Assembly (NCBI GenBank): GCA_964426075.1 | Contig: CAYROP010000019.1 | Location: 1-18,193 of the forward strand | DNA: 18,193 bases | From: CAYQLK01 sp964426075 | GTDB taxonomy: Bacteria > Patescibacteriota > Microgenomatia > CAYQLK01 | Direction: 5' to 3' | Shown here: piece after piece, positions 3,951 through 11,929 of the stretch | Position numbering within the stretch: position 1 is the stretch's first letter | Layout: every line of letters starts with the position of its first letter | The notes under the pieces: generated by a model | Told to the model about the DNA's origin: nothing | Database searches by the model: none | What the model saw: the letters and a program-made list of their open reading frames with translations, nothing else | Program-made: the position numbers and the translations under genes

Positions 3951-6938
3951 ATGAAGCTTGTTAGATCAATTACTATTTTTGGGGTTTTTGTTTTTGTAAT
4001 TGGTCTAGGTTTGGTGCTGTCTGGGAAAGGAAATAAAGTTGAAGCTTCGCCAATTACGAGTACTTCATACTCTGGTATTGCGGTATATGTACAAAATTCA
4101 GCTGGTGTAAGAATTAATAATGCCACGGTAAATATTACTTTGGGTGGGTTGCCGGCAGGATATTGGTGTAGTGGAGGAAAGTATGGGGGAACATATCCTG
4201 CTGATGCTTCTGGATCTAATGGTGAGTATTTGTTGGGTGATGTTTGTTGTAATATTATCGACTTTACGATTAATATTTCTGCACCTGGATATAATAATTT
4301 TAGTCAAACGTACTTCAATAATGATGGTGTTGGTGAAGACTATACTTATTTAGTTAATGATGGAACATTTGCTTTTGGTCAGTTAATAACTTTGACTTCG
4401 GTTGGGCCAACGCCAACTAATACTCCAACATATACTCCAACACACACACCAACCCCAACTCGTACTCCGACGCCAACGCCAACTAATACTCCAACACCGT
4501 CTGGTTCTTGGGATTTAAGTTACACTCAAGCTTGTGATGCATCGACTAACAGTGTAGATATTACAATTAGATATTCTGTTCCTTCAGGTGCGGATACTCC
4601 AAGGTTAAGATCTGACACTTTTAGTGCATTTCAGATAAGCGGAGGTTACCCAGTTGCTTCGCCAAGTGTAAATGCAACCTATATTGTTCAGAATTATCCA
4701 GTTAACTCATTGTTTAATACTCATTTGACATCCAAACCATCGCCACCGTTTACTGTTCAAAAAACTTTTACTGGAACAAGTTTGAGTTCGTGTCTTTCCC
4801 CAACTAACACGCCAACTCCAACTCCGCCAATTAGCACACCTACTCCAACACCGACAATTTCTCCGCCACCAAATTACACTGTTACTACTAATTGTGTTGC
4901 GGGCTCTAGTAGAATTAGGATGAGTTCTTTCTCCACAGGAGTTGTTTATTATGGACTGTATAGAATTTCTGATGGTGCGTTTGTGGGATCTTACACGGCT
5001 GTTGGAAGTGATAACAATTCATTTATAGTAGCCAGTAATACAGGGTATAGAGCAGAGTTTAGGGATGGAAGTGTTGGTCCTCCTTATCCAATTATCTACC
5101 AAACCAATATAACTTCAGCTACTTGTGGTCCTACCCCAACCCCGACTCCAACAGCTACACCTACACCTCCACCAACTTGGGATGTTTCGGGAATAACAGA
5201 ATGTGTCGCTGGTGGAACTAGAGTGAGATTTAATGTGTCGGCGTTATTGTCTTGGTATGTGACGGATACTAACTATCCATCTAATCCACCATATTCTAGT
5301 AGTACAGCTGGAACTTACAATAATTTGTTGACAGGTATATACGGGTATGGTGTATCTGGAACAGTTAGTTTGTATAGTGGTACATATTCAAGTGGAGTGT
5401 TAAGAGATTCATTCGTTTACACGACACCATCGGCTGCAAGTTGCGGGGTGACTTCGACTCCAACGCCAACTTCTACACCAACTCCAACACCAGTACCAAC
5501 TTGGACTTTGACCGGATCGACTCAGTGTTTCCCGTTAACGCCACCAAGTGTGGGAGGAATTGTTGTATTTAATGTAACTTCGTCAACAAATTGGTATATA
5601 TTAAATAGCTTTAATCCTTCTTCGCCTCCATATACACAAGGTGGTCCAGGATCTTCAGGAGATCTAGCGGCTGGCGTGTATGCTTTTGATACTGCAGGGA
5701 CTTTGAGCTTGTATTCTGGGACATATCCAGCAGGTGTACTAAGGGCAAGTCAGGCGTTTACAATGCCAAGTTCGACTGATTGTGGTAATGAACCTCCTTG
5801 TATGTATGAGTTGCCAGACACTCCGGTATTTATCGGGGCTTTAGCTGGTTTTGCTGGTGGTCACCCTCCGCCAATGTCGAGAAAACCTTATGTACAGTGG
5901 ATTGGTAATTTGAAAGGTGACCCGACTGGATATTACGAGTTCAGAATTACTAATGACGGTGATCAGAATCCATTGACTGCTACAGCGACATCGGTCGACT
6001 GGAATACACAGGAAAACTATTGGACGACTGGGGCTTTGCTTGCATCGGATCAGGATTTTGACTGGAATTCGAGCGATTATTCTAAGTTGTCGCCACATGG
6101 AACAATTGGGGCTTTGCCTGCGCAAAGTGAAGGATTTCCTGAAGATTCCATATTATATGTGTTTGTGAAGGCTGTTAATACATGTGGACACGCTGATTCG
6201 CTTGGAGCATTTTGTCTAAAGAAGGATATTTTTGGATGGTTGCAAACAACAGGTGGGGATGTTGCAAGTGGAAGCATAATCGATGGTGGAACTGATGCTC
6301 CTGTAGGTAAGTTCAATACGACTTTCTTGCAATTATCAAAAAATGGAGGGATCTCTAGTTTCCGAAGCCAGAATTGGTCTGTGTCTGATGATGATAAATT
6401 TGCAACAAATCCGGCGACATTTTCTCAATTGATGTCGATGTATGAATCAAAAGCTGTAGCATTACCAGCGCCAAGTGCATTGCCTGGTGGAATATATACA
6501 ACAAATGGAAATTTATCATACACAGGTAATTATTCGTTTAATGGTCCGGTTGTAATAATTGTTAGATCTGGTAATTTGTACATCGAAAATGATTTAACAA
6601 TCGCTGGGAATCAGAATGGTGTGATATTTATGGTTGAAGGAGATATAAATATTCGCGATACGGTAGCCAGGGCAGATGGAATTTATATAGCTAAGAATAC
6701 CTTCCGTTCAGCATATAATCTGCCATCAATACAGTTCACTGATCAATTAGTCATTAATGGTGCGGTATATAGTTACGGAGGATTTGCACTTGATAGGATC
6801 ATTGATCCAGGTGTTGGTGCTCCAGATAATGTTGCTAGTGATCCAGGTGAACTTATTAATTATCAACCAAAGTATTTGATAATTTATGGCGACTTACTTT
6901 CGGTTTCAAATACTTCTTGGAACGAGATAGCTCCTTAG
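3951..6938 (+). CDS. Large secreted multidomain surface protein with Pro-Thr linkers
   Basis: Product of 995 aa. The N-terminal signal peptide has MKLVRS, a hydrophobic core, and likely cleavage after VEA (residue 32). Residues 38-150 form a carboxypeptidase-regulatory/Ig-like domain (SGIAVYVQNSAGVRINNATV). Four beta-rich domains follow, separated by Pro-Thr linkers (about 153-184, 283-306, 394-409, 500-517). Each domain has a Cys near its start and one near its end (195/281, 315/392, 418/498, 526/611), which suggests one disulfide per domain. The third and fourth are clear homologues (TVSLYSGTYSSGVLR vs TLSLYSGTYPAGVLR). Residues 612-760 are another domain, and 761-995 form a C-terminal domain shared with the 941-aa protein encoded at 7468. 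No LPXTG or C-terminal membrane anchor exists; it ends SNTSWNEIAP. It starts directly after the preceding stop codon, so translation is likely coupled. Probably an adhesin or stalk-like envelope protein. Confidence 0.9.
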   Translation: MKLVRSITIFGVFVFVIGLGLVLSGKGNKVEASPITSTSYSGIAVYVQNSAGVRINNATVNITLGGLPAGYWCSGGKYGGTYPADASGSNGEYLLGDVCCNIIDFTINISAPGYNNFSQTYFNNDGVGEDYTYLVNDGTFAFGQLITLTSVGPTPTNTPTYTPTHTPTPTRTPTPTPTNTPTPSGSWDLSYTQACDASTNSVDITIRYSVPSGADTPRLRSDTFSAFQISGGYPVASPSVNATYIVQNYPVNSLFNTHLTSKPSPPFTVQKTFTGTSLSSCLSPTNTPTPTPPISTPTPTPTISPPPNYTVTTNCVAGSSRIRMSSFSTGVVYYGLYRISDGAFVGSYTAVGSDNNSFIVASNTGYRAEFRDGSVGPPYPIIYQTNITSATCGPTPTPTPTATPTPPPTWDVSGITECVAGGTRVRFNVSALLSWYVTDTNYPSNPPYSSSTAGTYNNLLTGIYGYGVSGTVSLYSGTYSSGVLRDSFVYTTPSAASCGVTSTPTPTSTPTPTPVPTWTLTGSTQCFPLTPPSVGGIVVFNVTSSTNWYILNSFNPSSPPYTQGGPGSSGDLAAGVYAFDTAGTLSLYSGTYPAGVLRASQAFTMPSSTDCGNEPPCMYELPDTPVFIGALAGFAGGHPPPMSRKPYVQWIGNLKGDPTGYYEFRITNDGDQNPLTATATSVDWNTQENYWTTGALLASDQDFDWNSSDYSKLSPHGTIGALPAQSEGFPEDSILYVFVKAVNTCGHADSLGAFCLKKDIFGWLQTTGGDVASGSIIDGGTDAPVGKFNTTFLQLSKNGGISSFRSQNWSVSDDDKFATNPATFSQLMSMYESKAVALPAPSALPGGIYTTNGNLSYTGNYSFNGPVVIIVRSGNLYIENDLTIAGNQNGVIFMVEGDINIRDTVARADGIYIAKNTFRSAYNLPSIQFTDQLVINGAVYSYGGFALDRIIDPGVGAPDNVASDPGELINYQPKYLIIYGDLLSVSNTSWNEIAP

Positions 6939-6956
6939 GTTTTTTGAATAATTAAT

Positions 6957-7475
6957 ATGGTTTTTAATTTAAACAAAAATACAAAATCTCAAGAGGTAGT
7001 TACATCTGATTTGGGTTCAAAAAAGACAAAACCTTACAAGACAATACTAATAATTTTAGGTATTTTTTTGTTGAGCTTAGCTGTGTTTTTTATTTTTTTT
7101 CGACCAGTTAAACAAACAAGTGTTAACGAAAATAGGGTTGTTAACGAAGAAATAAAAACTATAAATAGTAACCCACAAAAAATAACTACTGAAAATATTA
7201 ATGGGGTAGAGTATGGAGTTTTTTTGATGAGATATAGTGCTGATAAAGAGTTCGAGATTGCTGTTTCTGATCGTACAAAATTGATTTTCTTGACTCCACC
7301 TGTAAGGGGTGAATTGGACAAAGAAATTACTAGACCAATGAATTCATGGAAAGATATCTTGCTTACTGATCAGGTAAGTTTTGAGTTCTTAGACGATATT
7401 TCAAAAGGCAGTAAAAGGATCGATGCTACCAAAGTCAAAAGTATTCAAGTATTTATAGCGGAGGACAATGAATAA
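6957..7475 (+). CDS. Single-pass membrane protein of unknown function, 172 aa
   Basis: The cytoplasmic N-terminus has about 28 residues ending in KKTKPYK, followed by one membrane helix (29-49, TILIILGIFLLSLAVFFIFF) and about 120 outward-facing residues. The first part of that region (50-75) is polar, Asn-rich linker; the rest is a small alpha/beta domain (GVEYGVFLMRYSADKEFEIAVSDRTKL). No family recognised and no cysteines. It lies 18 nt after the 995-aa surface protein gene and overlaps the start of the 941-aa surface protein gene by 8 nt, so it is surely in the same operon. Given the context it may be an accessory subunit for export or anchoring of the large proteins; that is inference. No Shine-Dalgarno site precedes it. 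Confidence 0.85.
   Translation: MVFNLNKNTKSQEVVTSDLGSKKTKPYKTILIILGIFLLSLAVFFIFFRPVKQTSVNENRVVNEEIKTINSNPQKITTENINGVEYGVFLMRYSADKEFEIAVSDRTKLIFLTPPVRGELDKEITRPMNSWKDILLTDQVSFEFLDDISKGSKRIDATKVKSIQVFIAEDNE
7460..7464 (+). promoter_or_regulatory. Shine-Dalgarno GGAGG before the 941-aa surface protein gene
   Basis: GGAGG lies 3 nt before ATG 7468, inside the end of the preceding gene. It is one of two clear such sites in the window. The short spacing is unusual, but the 8-nt gene overlap (stop TAA 7473-7475) would also allow reinitiation. Confidence 0.6.
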
Positions 7476-10293
7476 AGTAATTTATTTTGTGTCAAAAGGT
7501 GTATTGGGGATTAGTGTTTTTGGTTTAGCGATTTTTGTTTGGTCTTTTTTCTCGTCAGAAGTTAAGGCTCATTTTACAACTAATACGTCTATTGTTTCGA
7601 TGACGAATGCCAGCTGTACATCAGTGACTGTGACTTGGAATAGGGCAACACCAGTAGGATCAATAACTAGCCAGACATTAGCTGGTCATTACAATGATGG
7701 TACAACGAACTGGCAGGTTCAAATTTCAGGTTTGTCATCCTCAACGACATCATACACAGTTACTGGATTAACAACTGGGGTGCAGTATTGGTGGTGGGTT
7801 GGTAATGGCCATACAGATGGACACTATTTGTGGGGAACGCAAGGAGGTCCGATTACGGTTCAGTGTCCAGTGGTTTATTCTGCCTTTTATCCAGCTTTCT
7901 ACCCATCGTTTTATCCAGGATTTTACCCATCTTTTTATCCTTCGGCATATTCAGCCTTTTATCCAGCTTTCTACCCATCGTTTTATCCAGGATTTTATCC
8001 AGGATTTTATCCGTCGTTTTCTCCTTGTGTAGTCACGAATCCAGCTGCACCAGTTTTGACCTCACCAGCTAGTGGGGCAACTGGTCAAGCGTTGTCGGTA
8101 AATTTGGATTGGAACGCGACTAGTAGTTGGGGCAATGAGTGTGGAGGTGTGAGTGGTAGGAGGTATAGGGTTTATTATGGTGCTGGTGCTTTAGCAAATC
8201 CTCCACTAGTTGCAACTGTTAACGATCCAACTACCATATATAATGCCGCAGGACTAAGTCCGAACACTCTATATAGTTGGAGGGTTGGAGCAGTAAACGG
8301 CGCAAATCGTGAGGCACAGTCAAGTGTTATTCAATTTACGACAGCTGCGGTGCCTGGAGCGTTTACTTTGTCAGCCACAACATTTTCACAAACGGCAGTT
8401 GATCTGAGTTGGACAGCATCATCTAATGCTGTAACTTATGAGTTAAGAAGAAATGGGGTTTTAATACAAACTCAGCCAGCGGGGAATCCGAGAACCTTTA
8501 GAGATTCTGGTTTGACATGTAATACAGCGTATAACTATCAAGCTAGAGCAATCAACGCTGCCGGTAACACAAACTCAAATACGGCGATTGGGGTTACAGC
8601 AATTTGTTCGCCTGGTCCGTTTACTTTAACTGCAACACCAGTCTCACAAACACAAGTTAATTTGAGTTGGACTGCCTCAGCAAATGCTTCTAATTATCAG
8701 ATTTATCGTGGTGGTGTATTGGTTTCCACTGTTGGGTCGGCTACTCTTAGTTACAATGATACTGGTCGAACTTGTGGAACTGCTTATTCGTATCAAATAA
8801 GTGCAACTAATGCGAGTACTCCACCAGTGACTAATTCTAACGTAGCAAATGCGACAACGAGTGCATGCACACCAAACTACCCAGGGGTTGTTACGTTGAA
8901 TAGTGTGACTGAAGTTTGTGTGAATGACAGTCCGGCATACGACATCGTGTGGTCGGACACCATCGCAGCACCAGATGCACCAGCGACGAACTATATTATC
9001 GAAGTAACAAAGGTTTCAACCGGTCAGGTTTATTCTCGTACAGTAGCAGGTGGCGTATTTAGTATTTCTTGGTCGACTTTGAATCAGTTTGCGTTAACGC
9101 CTCCAGGTACAACTTTTAATTATGCACCTGAACCTTCAACTAATTATTCGTTTAGGGTTACTGGTGTAAAAACTGGTTTTTTGAACGGTGTGTCTGGATC
9201 ACTTGCTGATACAAGTAGTGCGTCTTGTTCGTCTTGTGCAGTTACGCCGCCAATTGCTTTTAGCAATCTTGCACCAGCGAATGGAACAGTTGCTCCGTAT
9301 CGACCAGATTTTAGTTGGACTAATGCTTGGCCAAGTGGGAATTCCGGTGCGAGTTCATATACTCTAAAATTAACCCCACAGGGAGAATCTCAGTTGCCTG
9401 ATGTGGTTACTACTAATACTTACCTGACTTGGGCTCAAGTTTTTGCAGTTTGGTCTGGGAACCCTTATTTAGCTGGTAATGATTTCTTGCCAGTTGGGGT
9501 GGTTTATACTTGGAATGTGGTGGCCGATAATCAGTGTACCGGTAATCAAACAAGCTCATCGACAACTTTTACTTCCCAGAATTTAAGTGCTTGGTTGCAG
9601 GCAGTTGGTGGAACGGTTGAGTCAACTGATGAAATTGAGCTTGATTATGCAAGGCCTGCTGGTTTATACAATTCGACATATACTGTAATTTCTGGTGGAA
9701 ACAACAATAATTTTAATTCAAGTAGTGGTTGGGTGAGTGAGAGTTATGCAAACGCTGTTAGTCCAGAAACTTATTCTTCTTTGAAGAACCTGTTTGTTTC
9801 TAGGGCTGTTTCAACAGCTTCGATTATGCCGAATAATGGCATTTATTCGATAAGTGGTGATCAATCAGTGAATTTAGGATTTTCGGTTCCAAACGAGCCG
9901 ACTGTTTTGATTGTTGAAGGGGACTTAAATATTAATACAAATATTAATCTTCCAAACGAATCAGATAATAACGCAGCGTTGATTTTGATTGTGGATGGTG
10001 ATGTGAATGTTGACTCGTCTGTAACTCAGATTGATGCATATCTCGTTGTTGGTGGAAGTTTTAACAGTAGAACAGGTGCCTCAGCTTCGTCTTTTTCAAG
10101 TCAGCTAAATATATTTGGTGGGTTGGTTTATTTTACTGGGGCAAATTTTAACCGCATAATTGATCCTGTTTTGAATCCTGGTAACAACACTCCTGCCGAA
10201 AGGTTTACATATGATCCGAGAATTGTTTACCTCTTTAGCGGTGAGAATTCGTTGGGCGTTAGTCGTACCAGTTGGCAAGAGTTGGTTCCATAG
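7468..10293 (+). CDS. Large secreted FN3-like surface protein with a Phe-Tyr-Pro repeat
   Basis: Product of 941 aa. The signal peptide has likely cleavage after EVKA (residue 34). Order of parts: an FN3-like domain (about 36-133, bracketed by Cys50 and Cys133); an unusual repeat of FYP plus A/S/G (137-187); an FN3-like domain with PAAPVLTSPASGATG (191-293); two clear tandem FN3 domains (295-380 and 383-467, with Q(T/V)xVxLSWTAS and a paired Cys in each); two further beta domains (470-590 and 592-705); and the C-terminal domain (708-941) shared with the 995-aa protein encoded at 3951. The shared domain has repeating strands such as VLIVEGDLNIN and LILIVDGDVNV, the motif NRIIDP, and the terminus SRTSWQELVP. 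No LPXTG signal and no C-terminal membrane helix. It overlaps the preceding gene by 8 nt. FN3 arrays on bacterial surfaces usually serve adhesion or spacing. Confidence 0.92.
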   Translation: MNKVIYFVSKGVLGISVFGLAIFVWSFFSSEVKAHFTTNTSIVSMTNASCTSVTVTWNRATPVGSITSQTLAGHYNDGTTNWQVQISGLSSSTTSYTVTGLTTGVQYWWWVGNGHTDGHYLWGTQGGPITVQCPVVYSAFYPAFYPSFYPGFYPSFYPSAYSAFYPAFYPSFYPGFYPGFYPSFSPCVVTNPAAPVLTSPASGATGQALSVNLDWNATSSWGNECGGVSGRRYRVYYGAGALANPPLVATVNDPTTIYNAAGLSPNTLYSWRVGAVNGANREAQSSVIQFTTAAVPGAFTLSATTFSQTAVDLSWTASSNAVTYELRRNGVLIQTQPAGNPRTFRDSGLTCNTAYNYQARAINAAGNTNSNTAIGVTAICSPGPFTLTATPVSQTQVNLSWTASANASNYQIYRGGVLVSTVGSATLSYNDTGRTCGTAYSYQISATNASTPPVTNSNVANATTSACTPNYPGVVTLNSVTEVCVNDSPAYDIVWSDTIAAPDAPATNYIIEVTKVSTGQVYSRTVAGGVFSISWSTLNQFALTPPGTTFNYAPEPSTNYSFRVTGVKTGFLNGVSGSLADTSSASCSSCAVTPPIAFSNLAPANGTVAPYRPDFSWTNAWPSGNSGASSYTLKLTPQGESQLPDVVTTNTYLTWAQVFAVWSGNPYLAGNDFLPVGVVYTWNVVADNQCTGNQTSSSTTFTSQNLSAWLQAVGGTVESTDEIELDYARPAGLYNSTYTVISGGNNNNFNSSSGWVSESYANAVSPETYSSLKNLFVSRAVSTASIMPNNGIYSISGDQSVNLGFSVPNEPTVLIVEGDLNINTNINLPNESDNNAALILIVDGDVNVDSSVTQIDAYLVVGGSFNSRTGASASSFSSQLNIFGGLVYFTGANFNRIIDPVLNPGNNTPAERFTYDPRIVYLFSGENSLGVSRTSWQELVP
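7876..8028 (+). repeat. Coding FYPx tandem repeat with 72-nt duplication
   Basis: Twelve-base units encode FYP followed by A, S or G, more than ten times. A 44-nt block (7882-7925) recurs exactly at 7954-7997, a period of 72 nt, so the array grew by recent in-frame duplication. It sits between an N-terminal FN3 domain and the rest of the protein encoded at 7468-10293. Confidence 0.92.
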
Positions 10294-10456
10294 GGGGTGC
10301 TACGAGTTGGTGTATACAGATATTTTATTTACTCAGATTGACTGTATGGTTGATAGTTGTAGTTTTTTATCAAGGAATAATTAGGGGAAGTCTGTATTTT
10401 GGCAGCTTAGCAGTTATTAATTAAGAATGTATTAGGACTAAAAAGTTAAAGTTTTT
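10294..10456. other. Convergent intergenic gap
   Basis: About 160 bp between the ends of the plus-strand surface operon and the minus-strand PEGA gene. No ORF or RNA gene is seen. Weak inverted repeats exist (TTGATA/TATCAA around 10352-10375), but no clear GC-rich terminator for the long surface operon. Confidence 0.4.
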
Positions 10457-10460
10457 TTAG
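10438..10460 (-). terminator. AT-only terminator-like hairpin, PEGA gene end
   Basis: CTAAAAA (10438-10444) / TTTTTAG (10454-10460), nearly symmetric on both strands and overlapping the minus-strand stop codon at 10457-10459. It could serve both convergent units. The stem has almost no GC, so strength is doubtful. Confidence 0.35.
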
Positions 10461-11686
10461 CGCAAAATTAAAGTGTAGAGATTAGATTGACTGGAATTGT
10501 TGGTGTTGAAGTTGGCTTCGATAACGATTTTTGAACCATCTGGCCAGGGGAATGCGGTTTTTTGTTTGCTAAGGTCACCAGAAAATAATAATTGCTTGTT
10601 ATTGCCGTCTGTTTCGACAATCGAAATGCCGTCTTTGGAAGTAATAATAAAATGAGCACTGTCAGGGAACCAGTCTATTTTTGTTTCCTGATCTAGTGTA
10701 CCAACAACAAATTCTTTTTTGAGTTTGATGTCATACACTCGGTAGGAGAATGAGTTGTTCTCAGAAAGTTTGTATAGGACTTTCTCCTCATCAGGAGAAA
10801 ATTTTAGATTAAATGGAGCATAGTTGAGTTCAAGTTTTGCTTGGCTCGTGCTTTCGGGTTTGTTCATAGTGGAAGTTTTGGTTTTTGGAGTTGGGGTGGG
10901 TGATAAAGAGGTGTTTGTATCTAAGCTTTGTTCAGCTGCGGATCTAACCGATTCAGGTAGATCAGCTACTAGATTAGCTTGTAATAGTCTGATTGTGTCT
11001 TGCCAATCAACTAAAGTTTCGGAGGCTGTGGCCTCGGTGATCGGAGTAGTGGGATTGGATGTTCTTGATATATCGAATAAATAGTATTTTGGATTGTCGT
11101 TTACGGTTTGAACTAATATTTCGTCTGAGGAAGGTGACCAGGTGATGTTGGCCTTGTCAAAATCGATATTAGCTGTGTTTTTAACTACATTTTTTGGACC
11201 TTTATTAAAACTTAATGGTCCGTCAGACATTGTGTTGATCCAAATCCCACCCTTTTCAGTACCAGGGCTACTGTAGGCAATTTTTTGTCCATCTGGTGAA
11301 AGTTGTGGATTGGATGCACCTGATAAGGTAAGTGGTTTGAGCTCTGGAGCTAGTGGGAAGAGGAGAGCGTCTATTTCGTTAATAAGATCGGCTTGAACTA
11401 TAATGTCTTTTTCCCAGGTTGTAAATCCATCTTTGGTTATTTTAACTTTGTACCCTTTGGGTTCTAGGAAGGAGATAGTGGTGTTTGTAGCTGAAACAAG
11501 TTTGTCATCGAGGAAAACTTTGGCCCCATCAGGAACAGAGTTGGCAACAATAAGGCCTGTTCGGCTTATGCCCGTTTGTGGGTTGATTTTGAAACCTCGT
11601 GCCCAAAATATTGCAAAAATACCAGCTATAAGGAGGATAATTGCAGTTGATAAGGTAATAATTATTCTATGAGCAGTTAGTGACAT
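10457..11686 (-). CDS. Membrane-anchored PEGA and WD40/TolB-like beta-propeller protein
   Basis: Product of 409 aa. It has an N-terminal membrane helix (about 8-29) with a short cytoplasmic start, so the rest faces outward. Residues 42-110 are a PEGA domain: GLIVANSVPDGAKVFLDDK, then FLEPKGYKVKITKDGFTTWEKDI. Residues 112-409 show propeller blades of the TolB/WD40-like type (NPQLSPDGQKIAYSS, ITWSPSSDEILVQT, NLKFSPDEEKVLYKL, KIDWFPDSAHFIITS), interrupted by a Ser/Thr/Pro-rich insert around 255-285. PEGA domains are found in surface and S-layer-associated proteins, and propellers act as binding scaffolds; the ligand is unknown. It is transcribed away from mreB and toward the surface operon. No Shine-Dalgarno site. 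An envelope structural or sensory role is inference. Confidence 0.88.
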   Translation of the reverse strand: MSLTAHRIIITLSTAIILLIAGIFAIFWARGFKINPQTGISRTGLIVANSVPDGAKVFLDDKLVSATNTTISFLEPKGYKVKITKDGFTTWEKDIIVQADLINEIDALLFPLAPELKPLTLSGASNPQLSPDGQKIAYSSPGTEKGGIWINTMSDGPLSFNKGPKNVVKNTANIDFDKANITWSPSSDEILVQTVNDNPKYYLFDISRTSNPTTPITEATASETLVDWQDTIRLLQANLVADLPESVRSAAEQSLDTNTSLSPTPTPKTKTSTMNKPESTSQAKLELNYAPFNLKFSPDEEKVLYKLSENNSFSYRVYDIKLKKEFVVGTLDQETKIDWFPDSAHFIITSKDGISIVETDGNNKQLLFSGDLSKQKTAFPWPDGSKIVIEANFNTNNSSQSNLYTLILR

Positions 11687-11732
11687 TTTGGTTTGAGTCG
11701 GATTTGTAATTCTCTATAAATTTGTCGTGCTA

Positions 11733-11761
11733 ATAATAATATGAAGTAACTTATTAAGCAA
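11733..11761 (-). promoter_or_regulatory. Putative promoter of the PEGA/propeller gene
   Basis: On the minus strand TTGCTT (11756-11761), 17-nt spacer, TATTAT (11733-11738). The expected start near 11726 gives a leader of about 40 nt without a Shine-Dalgarno site. Confidence 0.5.
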
Positions 11762-11786
11762 CAGTGTGGGTTTGTCTGTTTTTAGG

Positions 11787-11792
11787 TATAAT
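11787..11792 (+). promoter_or_regulatory. Putative -10 element of mreB
   Basis: A perfect TATAAT with no convincing -35 at 16-18 nt. Transcription would start near 11799 and include the upstream ORF (11840-11929) in a leader of about 127 nt. Confidence 0.4.
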
Positions 11793-11839
11793 TTGGTGCT
11801 TATAAATAAAAATTGGAAGTAAAAGGTTCAAATAAATAA

Positions 11840-11929
11840 TTGAAAAAGTTTAAGTTTGGTAAAAGAATAATTGCTCGCTTTACAAGTAAAGCTCCACTTT
11901 CTTCTTTTATCAGAAGAAACATAAAATGA
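11840..11929 (+). CDS. Upstream ORF of mreB, 29 codons, from a duplicated gene start
   Basis: TTG 11840 opens a frame that runs to TGA 11927-11929, overlapping the mreB ATG (11926) as ATGA. The peptide starts LKKFKFGKRI, like the mreB N-terminus MKNLKFGKRI. A 17-nt stretch (AAGTTTGGTAAAAGAAT) is identical at 11852-11868 and 11938-11954, at the same offset from each start codon. The 86-nt period is not a multiple of three, so the copy is out of frame with mreB. The rest (ending SSFIRRNIK) is not MreB-like. It could be a coupling leader peptide or just a duplication scar. The only upstream purine site (AAAAGG) is 13 nt away. Confidence 0.45.
   Translation: MKKFKFGKRIIARFTSKAPLSSFIRRNIK
11898..11919 (+). 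promoter_or_regulatory. Hairpin covering the mreB ribosome-binding region
   Basis: Perfect 8-bp stem TTTCTTCT (11898-11905) / AGAAGAAA (11912-11919), loop TTTATC. The 3' arm is the only purine-rich ribosome-site candidate, 6 nt before the mreB ATG, so the stem would hide it unless the upstream ORF is being translated. Confidence 0.5.

Noticed and set aside
4400..5510. Pro-Thr repeat DNA as a possible CRISPR or noncoding tandem repeat
   Set aside because: The repeats keep reading frame, vary at third positions, and have no constant spacer length; they encode linkers.
5811..5868. LPDTP followed by a hydrophobic run and MSRK, resembling a sortase sorting signal
   Set aside because: It is internal (residue 621 of 995), the hydrophobic run is short, and nearly 375 residues including a conserved domain follow.
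7799..8072. Two overlapping ORFs in other frames across the FYP repeat
   Set aside because: They are by-products of the tandem repeat; the frame with a signal peptide and FN3 domains is the real one.
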